Shown here: positions 17,086-27,014 of the stretch, piece by piece
How positions within the stretch are numbered: the first letter of the stretch is position 1
How the letters are laid out: the number at the start of each line of letters is the position of its first letter
Assembly: GCA_008501765.1 (NCBI GenBank)
Contig: QQUE01000015.1
Location: 248,001-312,000, forward strand
Length of the DNA stretch: 64,000 nucleotides
Source: Calditrichota bacterium
GTDB lineage: Bacteria > Zhuqueibacterota > Zhuqueibacteria > Zhuqueibacterales > Geothermadaptataceae
Reading direction: 5' to 3'
Notes under the pieces: model-generated
What the model saw: the letters and a program-made list of their open reading frames with translations, nothing else
Told to the model about the DNA's origin: nothing
Databases searched by the model: none
Program-made: the position numbers and the translations under genes

Positions 17086-18462
17086 TTATTTTATAATCGT
17101 CAACTTTGTATGATTTGATTCAGAAATTTTGGATTTATTTAATTTTTTGTTTTTTTGAATTTCAATAATTTTTGATTCCAACCTCCGAGCTGAAATCATA
17201 ACCGCTAAAACAATCAAAAATTGCCTTTGCACATCAGCCGCAATCCAGAAATCTGGTCCTGGAATAGAGGCTATACCAAAGGCTATTATACTCGCAACGA
17301 ATCCTTTTGAGTAATTCGAAACAAAAGATATTTTCGATCGCGTTCCTCCCCAAATTAGCGCCAGATAAATTGCGAGGAACCACAGGAAAAAAAACAAACC
17401 CGGAAGACCGATTTCTGTCGCGATCAGCAGGTAATTATTGTGAACAAATATTTCCCGAGCATAAAAATCATCATTTTTATAGCCCACTCCCAGTATTGGG
17501 TGCTGCTTGATTAATTGTTTGGCTTCCTCGGTCTGTTCGGTTCGGTTATCCATTTGACCATCAGCATCGCTATTTACAAATCGATCGATAATCAGTGAGC
17601 CAAATTTTATGGAGCCTATCAGTACCACAATCACGCCGACAGACAATAGCCCGATCGCTGCTTTTTTATATTTGCTACCGCGGGAAAACAGGTCGATGGT
17701 GATCATGACAAACAGACCAATAAAAATCCCCACCCAGGAGCCGCGATTATAAGTAGCAATCAGCGCAATAAATCCCAGCCCGAGCGCCACTGCTGTCAAC
17801 CGTAGCATCGCTTTATCTTTTAAAGTGATACTGCCGATCAAGGCACGTAAAATTACAGGCAACGTAAATGCGAGAACAATGCCCATTTGATTTGGATGGA
17901 AAAGTGTTCCTTTTGCCCGCCACCACATGTGCGAGGCAATATCATCAATGACGCCCACCTTAAAAAAGGGAATTTTGAATTGCAGCAGCGAAATCATCGA
18001 TTGAATGATGATCGTCCAACTCACACATTTTATCAAAAAGCGAAAATCATTTGGCGTACGAATGTTTTCAATCAATACCCAGAGAAAAAAGGCATCAATT
18101 AAAAAAATGACCGGTCCCTCGAGTGCGTAAGTTGTGTTTATCGCTTTCGAAATCGCCAAAAATGCCCAGAATGTCATCAAGAGCCAGGGGATAAAAATCG
18201 CATTATAACTTTTTTTGAACTTAATTTTTTTACCGGGATTGATAAATCGATAAACGAATAGCGCCACAAATGTGATGTGGATAATACCAATATCAAAATT
18301 AAGTTGTTTAATCCATAGCCCACCCTGCCACATTGCCGTGACTATACCGGCGGCCAGCAAAACATGGTGCTTTTTCGACGCCTTGAAGAATGCGATGCCG
18401 ATCACTGTGAAGCTCAAAATGATATAGGCAAGTTGACCAAATGGAAATAAAATAGTTGGCAT
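17086..18462 (-). CDS. O-antigen ligase/polymerase-like membrane protein (Wzy/WaaL)
   Basis: A 458-residue protein with about 11-12 hydrophobic helices and a large periplasmic loop. Family motifs are GTLFHPNQMG (185-194), NRGSW with R240 at a helix start, and an acidic loop leading to FVHNNYL, where the His is the conserved residue of Wzy_C proteins. Such enzymes join undecaprenyl-PP-linked glycans, either polymerising repeat units (Wzy) or ligating them to a lipid A core or protein (WaaL/PglL). Sequence does not separate these roles. It is the only candidate polymerase in the window, next to two GT-C enzymes. The last 35 residues are Lys-rich and probably cytoplasmic. Confidence 0.85.
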   Translation of the reverse strand: MPTILFPFGQLAYIILSFTVIGIAFFKASKKHHVLLAAGIVTAMWQGGLWIKQLNFDIGIIHITFVALFVYRFINPGKKIKFKKSYNAIFIPWLLMTFWAFLAISKAINTTYALEGPVIFLIDAFFLWVLIENIRTPNDFRFLIKCVSWTIIIQSMISLLQFKIPFFKVGVIDDIASHMWWRAKGTLFHPNQMGIVLAFTLPVILRALIGSITLKDKAMLRLTAVALGLGFIALIATYNRGSWVGIFIGLFVMITIDLFSRGSKYKKAAIGLLSVGVIVVLIGSIKFGSLIIDRFVNSDADGQMDNRTEQTEEAKQLIKQHPILGVGYKNDDFYAREIFVHNNYLLIATEIGLPGLFFFLWFLAIYLALIWGGTRSKISFVSNYSKGFVASIIAFGIASIPGPDFWIAADVQRQFLIVLAVMISARRLESKIIEIQKNKKLNKSKISESNHTKLTIIK

Positions 18463-18480
18463 AGAGTGACTTTTATGGGA

Positions 18481-20184
18481 TTATGGGATCAATTTATAAA
18501 TGACCGTTTTAATTCCTGCAGGATTTTTATTTTCATAAACCAGTTTTAATTCGTTGTAGGGAACTTGTTTGTCGGTTAGGAATTGCAGGTTGGTAAATTT
18601 GGATTTATACCGGTCTGTCACAACCAGATAATCGACATCTTTAAATTGAGCATATGCCAAAATCCGGTTAAAATTTTTATTAATCGGGAAAGAGACTGTG
18701 TTGCGTGTATCCAAAATTCCGGCATAATAATCGACCGCCTTGTTTTCGCTCATGATGCGAAACGGGCCATTTGTATTGGCCTTGAGCCACTCGCCCGCTG
18801 TTTTGAGCTCCACAGCTTCGGCCCAGTAGTCATTATCGTGTTTATTTCGCTTCAGGATTTTTCCCATCTCAGGAATGTATGAGAATCCCAAAAGCAGTAT
18901 CGCTACCAATGTTCCTGCCACAAACTGGCTTTTTCCCAGCATCCAATCCGGCACGTATTTGTCATTATTTTTTATCGAATTTGAAACGACCTCTTTTAGG
19001 ATGTACAACCCATTTGCCAGCCAAATAAACAGCAGTGGTAACTGCGGCGTAAAATAGCGTAGATTTACGTGAAACATCGGCATGGCAACGAGCCACCAAA
19101 ACAGGACGAACATCAAAATGTACACATTAAACCGGGTTTGCTCGGTGTTCCATTCGCGGCCAAACAGACCCAACGCGACCAGCAAAAATGGCGCAAATGT
19201 CAAGACAACCGGTATTCCTTCGCGATTTACTTTGAAGAAGTTTTCTACATATTTTTTGATAAACAAACCAAGGCCGATATCGACCTTTTTTTCCTGCCCG
19301 CCGGAAGTACTTTGATCCACTAAAACCTGAAAATTTCCATCATGATAGGCCACATCCGTTGGCAAATAACGGTTATCTTCCGTAAGCGAAAACCGTGCTT
19401 CCGGGGATTTGTCTTTTGCGTAGGCTAATGCAGCAAATTGCTGGTTCACCTGGAATTTCATGCTCAAACTCCACATCCCCATTTCACTCTTCACATATAA
19501 TAAATACGGCAGTGAGAAAATCAGAAATCCTACCAGACTCAAAGCTGTTATAGCCAATAAATTTTTCTGCATTTGCTTAATTCGAATGAGAAATACGATA
19601 GCAGAAATCCCGGCAAAAACCATCACATAATAGATGCCTTCCGGTTTTGCGAGATAAGCGAAAGCAGAAAAAACACCAACTAAAATGGCGTGCATAAAAG
19701 ATCGTTTATTTAAAGCGATCCAACCGCTTAAAATACTTGCCAATCCAAAAGTTGTATAAACAGTTTCTGCGAGAACATTGGTGGCATCAAATGCAAGGGG
19801 TGGAAAAAAAGTAAATGTCAATGCAGCCAGCAGAGCAATTTTTTCTGAAAACGCCTTTTTAGCGAGCGCGTATATCAAAAAGACCGAAACCAGACTGGAG
19901 ACAATATTTACCAATCGTGCCGCCAGTTCGCCATCACTAAAAAAATTAGAAAAAAGTGCGATCAGAATCGGATAGGTCGGCGGCCAATAGGGGTGCAAAA
20001 GTTCAGAAAAACCGTTTTGAGCGGCTGAAAGCCCCAGGCGCAAATAGTGGACTTCATCAAATCCAACCACCCAATGATATTTGAGCAGAAAAATACGGAA
20101 CAGAAAACCCGCCAATAGAATTGTCGTTATGTTGTAAAACTTGCTGCTTTGCATAATTTTCAGCTCTTCCTGAGTTGCATTCAT
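18481..20184 (-). CDS. GT39/ArnT-like membrane glycosyltransferase (GT-C fold)
   Basis: A 567-residue integral membrane protein of the PMT/ArnT superfamily. The first periplasmic loop has the catalytic DE pair (D43-E44 in GFDEVHY), followed by the PPTYP segment usual in these enzymes and many hydrophobic helices. A soluble C-terminal domain follows after about residue 440. Members use polyprenyl-phosphate sugars as donors on the outer face of the membrane. The gene overlaps the upstream GT-C gene by 4 bp (ATGA), implying translational coupling. The donor may be made by one of the GT2 enzymes at 28757-31837. Confidence 0.85.
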   Translation of the reverse strand: MNATQEELKIMQSSKFYNITTILLAGFLFRIFLLKYHWVVGFDEVHYLRLGLSAAQNGFSELLHPYWPPTYPILIALFSNFFSDGELAARLVNIVSSLVSVFLIYALAKKAFSEKIALLAALTFTFFPPLAFDATNVLAETVYTTFGLASILSGWIALNKRSFMHAILVGVFSAFAYLAKPEGIYYVMVFAGISAIVFLIRIKQMQKNLLAITALSLVGFLIFSLPYLLYVKSEMGMWSLSMKFQVNQQFAALAYAKDKSPEARFSLTEDNRYLPTDVAYHDGNFQVLVDQSTSGGQEKKVDIGLGLFIKKYVENFFKVNREGIPVVLTFAPFLLVALGLFGREWNTEQTRFNVYILMFVLFWWLVAMPMFHVNLRYFTPQLPLLFIWLANGLYILKEVVSNSIKNNDKYVPDWMLGKSQFVAGTLVAILLLGFSYIPEMGKILKRNKHDNDYWAEAVELKTAGEWLKANTNGPFRIMSENKAVDYYAGILDTRNTVSFPINKNFNRILAYAQFKDVDYLVVTDRYKSKFTNLQFLTDKQVPYNELKLVYENKNPAGIKTVIYKLIP

Positions 20185-21860
20185 AGTGATTTATAAACGA
20201 CGACAGTTCCATTTTGGGTATCGAGGACTTTTTCAAAATTATTGAGCACGTAATCTTTCAATTCAGGCGTAATAAATGCTTTTGCACGGTTAAATTTATA
20301 CGACTGAAAAAGTAGCCAGACTGGTTTTCTCTGGTTGCGCATGGCTTCCAATTGGGCCGATTCTGTAATGTACGGCACCCCGGAATACAGATCAAAATAC
20401 TCGCCGTCAGCATTTAAAAAGCCTTCTTCTTTTGACAGATCGTAGTCAGCAAAATTTAAGTCGTAATCGACTTTCCCGGCATAGTGAAGCGTGCCCAATG
20501 CGTCGGATGAAATAATTACATCATCGGGTTTCATTTCCTTTTTCACGAAGGCACCGGCTTCACGCCATTCTTCCATAAATTGAGCGCCGTTATAATTGCC
20601 ATCGGCACTGCGGGGAATTCTCAGTGCAAAACGAACGGAATGGGTCAGCGGCAGCCAGAAAAACGAAAGTACGAGCACTCCGGGTACCAAATATCGCTTG
20701 ATTAGCGGGCTGTGAATTTGCCAATATTTTTTAATATTGATGATCTCAAATTCAACGAAAAAGGAATAGGCGTAGGCTGCGATCATGGTGAAAATCGAAT
20801 AGACACAGAATAAATATTGGAAATGGCGGTAAGAAAAAACCGCGGAGAACAAGAAAAAATAGGCCGTAAAAATCAGTAGCAAATATAAGCCAGCCTGATT
20901 TTTCCGCACAAAAATTTGAATGGCACCGAAGGCAAACAAAATGCCCATCGGAAAATGATATTGGTCAAAAAGAAATTCGAGGTAAAGTTTTCGATTCTGA
21001 AAATGCGTCCCTTCCGCCCATTTCGGGATAAATGCGAGGCCGAATTTAATTTTTTCAGCAATGAATGGGACAAAATTATAACCAATGAAAAGGAACAGCG
21101 ACAGGCCAAATGCCACAATTAAATATTTAAAAAATCGCAGGGAAAGCTGGCCATCGATGACCGGCACTGCGAAGGTCATAACACCTGTATAAAATATTAG
21201 CGCAATGACGAACAAAGCTGCTGTTTCGTGAATGCCGTAAGCTAAATACAGAGCGAATGCAGCTGCCAATAGCCAAAATATATTAATTCGAAGATGGTTC
21301 AGCATCGCTCCGAAACGTCCCAGTTTTAACTGGTAAAATAACTTGTCTTGTAAAACAGCCATCCTGCCTCTCCCCTGGCTTTCAAATCCCAGATAAAACC
21401 AATAGGCCGCCAACATGAACAGAGCCTGAAACAAAGTGTACATTCTTGAAAGCCGGGACCAGCCGATAGCAAAAGGTGAAATGGCCACAAAAAGAGCGCT
21501 AATCATGGCGGCATGTTTACCCAACAGTCGCAACGCCACCCAAAATGTGATGCCAATGCAGAGAATTCCCAAAATAGCGCTGGGCAAACGCACAGAAACC
21601 GGTCCTTCACCGAAGATTTTAAACGAGTAGGCTACCAATGTTGAATACAATTTGGCACGGGCATTCGGCTGCCCGGAGGGGAAGGTCATTTCACCGGTTT
21701 CGTTGTAACTCGTCGCCGCGTAATAATGGTTGAGTTCGTCAATCCAGATACTGGAAACATCGAGGTTCATCAGTCGCAATAAACTGCCGAGCGCCAGGCT
21801 GCCAAGCAGGAATAGCACGACGAAATTTCTGGGAAAATGCAGGGCTTGTAGTCTTTCCAT
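20181..21860 (-). CDS. GT39/ArnT-like membrane glycosyltransferase (GT-C fold)
   Basis: A 559-residue PMT/ArnT-type protein. The DE catalytic motif is D41-E42 in SSIWIDELNHY, a better match to the family consensus than its neighbour. A conserved SRLSRMYTLFQALFM-type segment and around a dozen helices follow, then a soluble domain of about 140 residues. It should transfer a sugar from a polyprenyl-phosphate carrier to lipid-linked or exported glycan in the periplasm. It shares a 4-bp overlap with the next gene. About 180 bp of AT-rich sequence separates it from the preceding GT4 gene (22042), so a promoter may lie there. Confidence 0.85.
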   Translation of the reverse strand: MERLQALHFPRNFVVLFLLGSLALGSLLRLMNLDVSSIWIDELNHYYAATSYNETGEMTFPSGQPNARAKLYSTLVAYSFKIFGEGPVSVRLPSAILGILCIGITFWVALRLLGKHAAMISALFVAISPFAIGWSRLSRMYTLFQALFMLAAYWFYLGFESQGRGRMAVLQDKLFYQLKLGRFGAMLNHLRINIFWLLAAAFALYLAYGIHETAALFVIALIFYTGVMTFAVPVIDGQLSLRFFKYLIVAFGLSLFLFIGYNFVPFIAEKIKFGLAFIPKWAEGTHFQNRKLYLEFLFDQYHFPMGILFAFGAIQIFVRKNQAGLYLLLIFTAYFFLFSAVFSYRHFQYLFCVYSIFTMIAAYAYSFFVEFEIINIKKYWQIHSPLIKRYLVPGVLVLSFFWLPLTHSVRFALRIPRSADGNYNGAQFMEEWREAGAFVKKEMKPDDVIISSDALGTLHYAGKVDYDLNFADYDLSKEEGFLNADGEYFDLYSGVPYITESAQLEAMRNQRKPVWLLFQSYKFNRAKAFITPELKDYVLNNFEKVLDTQNGTVVVYKSL

Positions 21861-22041
21861 GGGATTCTTTTGCCGTTTACAATTTTGAATGATTAAGCTG
21901 GCAGTAAATCAAAACTCATGCCAGCTGCATTGTTTTATTTAAGCACAAAATGAGTGAAATTTTTATCAGGAATTGTTTTACTGCTATTTTTATGTATTAA
22001 ATTGAAACAGATTATAACACCAAATTGCCCAGAGAAAAAAA

Positions 22042-23181
22042 TCATTTGGATAACTGCATGAACTGGTGCTCAAACGATGCACTTATTGATTGCCACTTGT
22101 ACTTTTGCTGCACGATCGCTTTGGCCTTTTCGCCCAGTTTGTTCCAGCGGGAATTTTCATTGCGAATCTCGATGATAGCTGCACAAAAACTATTCCAATC
22201 ATCACGCAAAAGTATTTCCTGATTATTTTTTAAATCAATACCCTCTGCAGCAACTGAAGTGGCCACGATCGGACGACCCAACCCAGCATATTCCAATATT
22301 TTAAGCCGGGTTCCGGAACCGGAAATCAATGGAGCGATGCAGGCAGTCGCATTCATAACAAAAGGTTCAATTTCCGGCACGAAACCTGTAAAAACAAGCC
22401 CATTGTCCAGTTGGCTGTAATCCGGTTCCGCCGGTCCGCCAACAACAGCGACAGTTACTCCTTTTGAAGCCAATCGCCCAATTAATTCCTTTTCAATGAT
22501 TTCGATCGCCTCCCTGTTTGGCTGATAGGATGTTTTGCCCAGGAAAACGACAAAATCCCGTGACTGCAATAGTTCGGGCAATAAATCACGGCCGTACGAT
22601 TTTATTTTCTCCTCGATGTAGACACCATTCGGCACGATCCAGATTTTTCCGGATGGTATATTGAATTTATCTTGTAAAATTTTGGCGTCAATCTCAGAAC
22701 AGACAACTATACGATCTGAACCGTCAAGGGCTTTTTTCTCCAGCCGTCGGACGACCGAGGTGAATATTTTTTTGCCGTAGGCACGCTCGACATATGTGGT
22801 TTCGATATTATGTTCAACCAACAGCAGCGGAATTTTAAAATGCTGCGCCAATTTTTTGGCCAAAGGATAAGTCCACAAATGCTCACACTGCACCGCGACA
22901 AATTTTCTATTCGCTAACAATTTTAATGCACTTTTAAATGGTTTTGAGCCGAGACAGCAAAATATTTCCGTATGAAATGGCACAAATTTATTTAACCATT
23001 TTGGGAATTGAAATTTTTCAAACTCCAAATGCTCAAAGGTGTCATCAGCTGGCGCAGGTGCTAAAAGCACTGGTTTGACTTTTTTATACTCCTGCAAAAT
23101 ACTGCGAATTCGGATATTTGCTCCGGTGTTGAGTGGTAATGTACTATGCCAGGAAACACATAATATTTCAGCTGATGGCAA
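22042..23181 (-). CDS. glycosyltransferase family 4-like protein
   Basis: A 379-residue GT-B enzyme. The start is a TTG at 23181, supported by GAGG seven bases upstream and by the absence of a nearby ATG. The N-terminal domain shows the LNTGANIR loop. The C-terminal domain has PLISGSGTRLKILEYAGLGRPIVAT, the sub-family signature found in GT4 enzymes whose donor site reads G(S/T)RLK. It lies 17 bp after the flippase gene, so it belongs to the same operon as 24620-25711 and 23199-24623. The specificity is unknown. Confidence 0.85.
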   Translation of the reverse strand: MPSAEILCVSWHSTLPLNTGANIRIRSILQEYKKVKPVLLAPAPADDTFEHLEFEKFQFPKWLNKFVPFHTEIFCCLGSKPFKSALKLLANRKFVAVQCEHLWTYPLAKKLAQHFKIPLLLVEHNIETTYVERAYGKKIFTSVVRRLEKKALDGSDRIVVCSEIDAKILQDKFNIPSGKIWIVPNGVYIEEKIKSYGRDLLPELLQSRDFVVFLGKTSYQPNREAIEIIEKELIGRLASKGVTVAVVGGPAEPDYSQLDNGLVFTGFVPEIEPFVMNATACIAPLISGSGTRLKILEYAGLGRPIVATSVAAEGIDLKNNQEILLRDDWNSFCAAIIEIRNENSRWNKLGEKAKAIVQQKYKWQSISASFEHQFMQLSK

Positions 23182-23198
23182 TTTGCAACCTCAAAAAT

Positions 23199-24623
23199 TT
23201 ATGTAAACTTTTTTACGACCATGAGACGGACTTTTTGAATATCGGCCTGAGAAACTTCCCCCATAAACAATAAAAGTGTAAAATAAACAACCGAAAGCAT
23301 GCCCAATCCCAGAATAAATGACAACGCATTCTCAGGAACCCAGCTCCATGAGACCAAACCCAGGCCAGCAGCCGCAGCAAAAACACGAAAAATTGTCCGC
23401 AGCGGTACAAGGGTTTTATAGTTTCGAACAACAAGGCCAGCACTAACTGTCACGCCAATCATCAAAGTAATCGTGGTTGCCATGGCTGCACCAAGAGCAG
23501 AAAAAACAGGTACTAACAACGAGTTGAGAAATATGCTGCAAACAGACAGACCCACTACCAAAATTCCGCAGGTTTTCATCCCTTTGTCCGCCATCAACAT
23601 GGTGTTCGTTATGGAAAATATGGCCAACAACGATAGCCCGGGGAACAAAATTCTCAGATAGTCAATCCCGCCGCTATATTTGCCTCCAAAAATAAAAGTG
23701 GATATTTCCAATCCCCATGTTTGAACAAGCACCGCCGCCGGGACAAATAAAATAAGCGCCAGCCGCAGCGATTGATGTATCAAATTTCGTATTTCAGTGC
23801 GATCGTTATTTCTTACCGCCGCAGCCATCGTCGGTAAAATCATTCCGGTGAGGGCAATGCTGAAAACATAGGGTATGCGGGAAAGCGTTGAAGCCGCGCC
23901 GTAAAATCCAACCACGTCTTCGGTGCAGAATCGTTTTACAAACCAGATATCGATATAGTACAATAAGTTAAGTCCGATTGCATAAATTATATTTGCGACG
24001 ATAAATTCGCGGGCATGACTGGAAACCGGTTTTATTTCCGTATGTTCCAGTGATAAAAACTTGCAGCCGACAACCATGCCGATGAGCGAGCCGCATGCAT
24101 TTCCAATAAACGCGCCGTCGACGGAAAATCCGAGATAAACCAGACTTGTAATAGAAATGAGTTTAAAAGAAGAGAATATGATGGAAACGATGGCAAATTT
24201 TTCAAACCTTTTGAGTCCGATTTGAAATCCGGCATAATACCAGAAAAATGCAAATGGCAGCACATCGAGCAGCGCCAGCCGAAAGAGCGACGAAACTTTT
24301 TCATCGCCCAGCGAGCTGCCAATCAGGGGGGATGCAAAGTAGGCAATAGCTAAAATGAGAACAGAATAAAAGAGCTGCCACCGAAAGAATTTTTTATGGA
24401 TGCCGTAACTGTTTTCCGGCGTTTCTGCGATGAATTTTTGCAGCGCGTTGGGGATTCCTGCGACAACAAAAAATTCGATAGTCATCAGCATTGAAAAAGT
24501 GACGACAAACGTGCCGAACCCCTCGACGCCGAGTTTGCGGGCGAGAAAAACCTGAATGCCGTATCCACTTGCCAGGCTGGCTATTTGCGCAATAAGCATT
24601 AAAAATGTCGCCCGAATATTCAT
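23199..24623 (-). CDS. Wzx-type polysaccharide flippase (MOP superfamily)
   Basis: A 474-residue multi-helix exporter of lipid-linked oligosaccharides, with the early GVEGFGTFVVTFS segment that marks RfbX-type proteins and about 12-14 transmembrane helices. Its ATG overlaps the stop of the GT4 gene at 24620 (ATGA), and the next GT4 starts 17 bp beyond, making a coupled GT4-flippase-GT4 unit. It is only distantly similar by eye to the flippase at 1057-2490. Two flippases in one locus suggest two repeat units or two lipid-linked substrates. Confidence 0.87.
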   Translation of the reverse strand: MNIRATFLMLIAQIASLASGYGIQVFLARKLGVEGFGTFVVTFSMLMTIEFFVVAGIPNALQKFIAETPENSYGIHKKFFRWQLFYSVLILAIAYFASPLIGSSLGDEKVSSLFRLALLDVLPFAFFWYYAGFQIGLKRFEKFAIVSIIFSSFKLISITSLVYLGFSVDGAFIGNACGSLIGMVVGCKFLSLEHTEIKPVSSHAREFIVANIIYAIGLNLLYYIDIWFVKRFCTEDVVGFYGAASTLSRIPYVFSIALTGMILPTMAAAVRNNDRTEIRNLIHQSLRLALILFVPAAVLVQTWGLEISTFIFGGKYSGGIDYLRILFPGLSLLAIFSITNTMLMADKGMKTCGILVVGLSVCSIFLNSLLVPVFSALGAAMATTITLMIGVTVSAGLVVRNYKTLVPLRTIFRVFAAAAGLGLVSWSWVPENALSFILGLGMLSVVYFTLLLFMGEVSQADIQKVRLMVVKKFT

Positions 24624-25711
24624 CGCTGCCCATTCCTGTATTTATTCTGCATCAAGTCATTGAGAACCTGATTGAACTCGCGTTGAAAAATTTCAAGGCT
24701 GCATTTTTCAAGATAAATTTTACGGGCATTGTGCCCCAGTTTGTCACGTAGAGCAGAATCCGTTTTAAGCTGTAAAATCGCTGCAGCCAACGCTTTTGCA
24801 TCCGCTGGGGGAACGAGTAGGGCACTTTTCTCGTGCTGTAACAATTCCTGAACCGGTGCATTTTTCGCTGTGATAAGTGCGCAACCTGCAGCCATCGCTT
24901 CAATTACCTTGTTCGTCAATTCATGGTGTGTCCGCACCGTATCACCAAAAATTCCCAGACAGACTCCCGCCTCAGACATCCGTTCCGGCAATTCGACAAA
25001 CGGGACACGTTCAATAAACTCACAATTTTGCAGGTCCAATTCCGCTGCAAGCCGTTTGTCTTCTGCAGCGGTGATGCCATCGCCGATAATGCGAAAAATG
25101 ACCGCTTCATTTTCCAGAATTTTTGCTGCTTCAAGTATGTATTTCACCCCATGAAAAGGGGCAAATTCTCCATGGAAATGAACGAGAAACGGCACCAAAC
25201 TTTTTTTAATTTTTTGGGGATAAACAGTGGCATCAATCGTCGGTAAATAGATTCTTTTAAACCGGCTTTCAGGCAGCCGGAATACCCGGGCGCGGGCTAA
25301 AGTATGGTCGTTGCTTTCCAAAATAATCTTATCGGCCGCCGACATGGCAACCTTATCGAGCAGGAAAAAAATTTGGTCTTTGAACCCGCCCTTATTTGAC
25401 TGTCCACGGTCGCGCATGACAAAAAACGTACTCACCAGGGCATCAAAAAGGATTGGCTTTCGTGTAATCAGGCGCACAAATAATATCAGAAAGTGGCCAT
25501 AAAAACCAACGACGACCAGGTCACATTTTCGGATTGTAAATAAAAACTGTAGAAGCAATTTGGGATAATGGAGAAATGACTTGTCCGGGGGAAGAATTGC
25601 ATGAACATCATGTCCCATTTTTTGCAGGGTGTGCAAAATAACATGGGTGCGAGAATAAGTAATTTCCCGGCCGGCTATGTAACAAATCGAATAAGTTTTG
25701 TCCTCTTGCAT
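24620..25711 (-). CDS. glycosyltransferase family 4-like protein
   Basis: A 363-residue GT-B enzyme. The N-terminal domain has a hydrophobic stretch near residues 75-90 (LVVVGFYGHFLILFVRLI), which may sit in or on the membrane, as in some GT4 enzymes acting on polyprenyl-linked acceptors. The C-terminal domain has GDGITAAE, then HHELTNKVIEAMAAGCALITA with the second Glu of the EX7E motif. The 4-bp overlap with the flippase gene indicates coupled translation. Donor and acceptor are unknown. Confidence 0.84.
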   Translation of the reverse strand: MQEDKTYSICYIAGREITYSRTHVILHTLQKMGHDVHAILPPDKSFLHYPKLLLQFLFTIRKCDLVVVGFYGHFLILFVRLITRKPILFDALVSTFFVMRDRGQSNKGGFKDQIFFLLDKVAMSAADKIILESNDHTLARARVFRLPESRFKRIYLPTIDATVYPQKIKKSLVPFLVHFHGEFAPFHGVKYILEAAKILENEAVIFRIIGDGITAAEDKRLAAELDLQNCEFIERVPFVELPERMSEAGVCLGIFGDTVRTHHELTNKVIEAMAAGCALITAKNAPVQELLQHEKSALLVPPADAKALAAAILQLKTDSALRDKLGHNARKIYLEKCSLEIFQREFNQVLNDLMQNKYRNGQR

Positions 25712-25817
25712 AAATAATTAGAACTCGATTCTTGTGATAACGGAGGTTGATCGAAGTCGAAACCGGGCGTCGGTTCCCCAAGAACGGACGTCTCGGCTAT
25801 CATTCAACGTCCTTCAT

Positions 25818-26915
25818 TTACTTCCCAGTGAGGCGGGTGAACAATCCTTCATAAGCTTCTGTCACACGATCCCAGGTATATTTTTCTTCAATTCGAGCGA
25901 CAGATAGAGCCTCTTTTTCTTTCACTACCTCCGGATTATCAATCAGAAATTGCATTTTTTCTGTCAGATCACCATTATTTTTCGTGTTAAAAAAGACACC
26001 GGCATCGCCGAGAACTTCATGGTGTTCAGGCACTTCGTTGGCAAGAATACAGTTACCGTGTCCCATTCCTTCGAGCAGTGCCGGGTGGGTGCCGCCCACC
26101 TCCGTCGCCTGAATGTAAAAATATGCATTGGATTGAAACTCACGGTACCCATCACCAAAAACGTATCCCGTAAAGATGATACGCGGATCCTTTGTCTCCT
26201 TCATTTTGGTGATTTCCTGCGTTTTGTAAGGAGCATCGCCAATCATGACCAGTTTTAAATCTGTCTTCGTTTTTTCAAAGGCTTCAACGACCCGGTGTGG
26301 ATTGTTTTCAGGTTCAAACCGGCTAACATAAAGGATGTATTTTCCGGGTTCAACATTAAATTCCTTGAGTGCTTTTTTTGTATCCACCTTGCCAATTGGT
26401 GCGCCGTACGAGATAAGCGTGGATTCCTTGTTAAATTTTTTCAAATAATAAGCCTGAATATCATCAGCGTCAGTTATAATTACATTTGCGGTGATGGTTG
26501 ACAGCCATTCAGAAATCTTATAAAACCATTGTCCTAATATATTCCATTTAGCCCGTTTCCACTCAAGTCCATCCACATTCAATGCAACAGGTTTGCCAAA
26601 TAAGCGTGGAATCCAGGCGAAACAGGCATTAGCGCTGTTACAGATAAGCACGGAGTCGTAATTTTCTTTTATCGAATGCAGCGCACATAAAAACGTGTGC
26701 GCGACCGTATCGAGATATTTATGGCTGATTGTCGGTAAAATAACCAGCCGCACCCCTTTGTAATATTTGTCCGAATATTTGATGCAATTGGAACGGCCAT
26801 AAACTGTGACTTCATGGCCCTTCTCCACAAGCCGCGGCGCCAATTCTTCCGCAAACGTTTCAAAGCCACCATAATTCGCCGGAATACCGCGAATTCCCAT
26901 TATAGCTATTTTCAT
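25818..26915 (-). CDS. DUF1972-type glycosyltransferase family 4 (rhamnosyltransferase-like)
   Basis: A 365-residue enzyme beginning with GIRGIPANYGGFETFAEEL, the hallmark of the DUF1972 N-terminal domain found in bacterial rhamnosyltransferases such as WchF/Cps2F. The C-terminal domain has SRFEPENNPHRV and VGGTHPALLEGMGHG, where the second Glu of the donor motif sits. By family it may add rhamnose, but no dTDP-rhamnose (rml) genes lie in this window, so the sugar is uncertain. It is separated from neighbours by about 100 bp on each side. Confidence 0.87.
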   Translation of the reverse strand: MKIAIMGIRGIPANYGGFETFAEELAPRLVEKGHEVTVYGRSNCIKYSDKYYKGVRLVILPTISHKYLDTVAHTFLCALHSIKENYDSVLICNSANACFAWIPRLFGKPVALNVDGLEWKRAKWNILGQWFYKISEWLSTITANVIITDADDIQAYYLKKFNKESTLISYGAPIGKVDTKKALKEFNVEPGKYILYVSRFEPENNPHRVVEAFEKTKTDLKLVMIGDAPYKTQEITKMKETKDPRIIFTGYVFGDGYREFQSNAYFYIQATEVGGTHPALLEGMGHGNCILANEVPEHHEVLGDAGVFFNTKNNGDLTEKMQFLIDNPEVVKEKEALSVARIEEKYTWDRVTEAYEGLFTRLTGK

Positions 26916-27014
26916 AAATTTGAACCTGTTTTAAATATAATTACATAATTTCTTCATCAACTCTGTGATTCATGGCAACGGAATTAAATCGAATTCGCCC
27001 TTCATATATAAATT

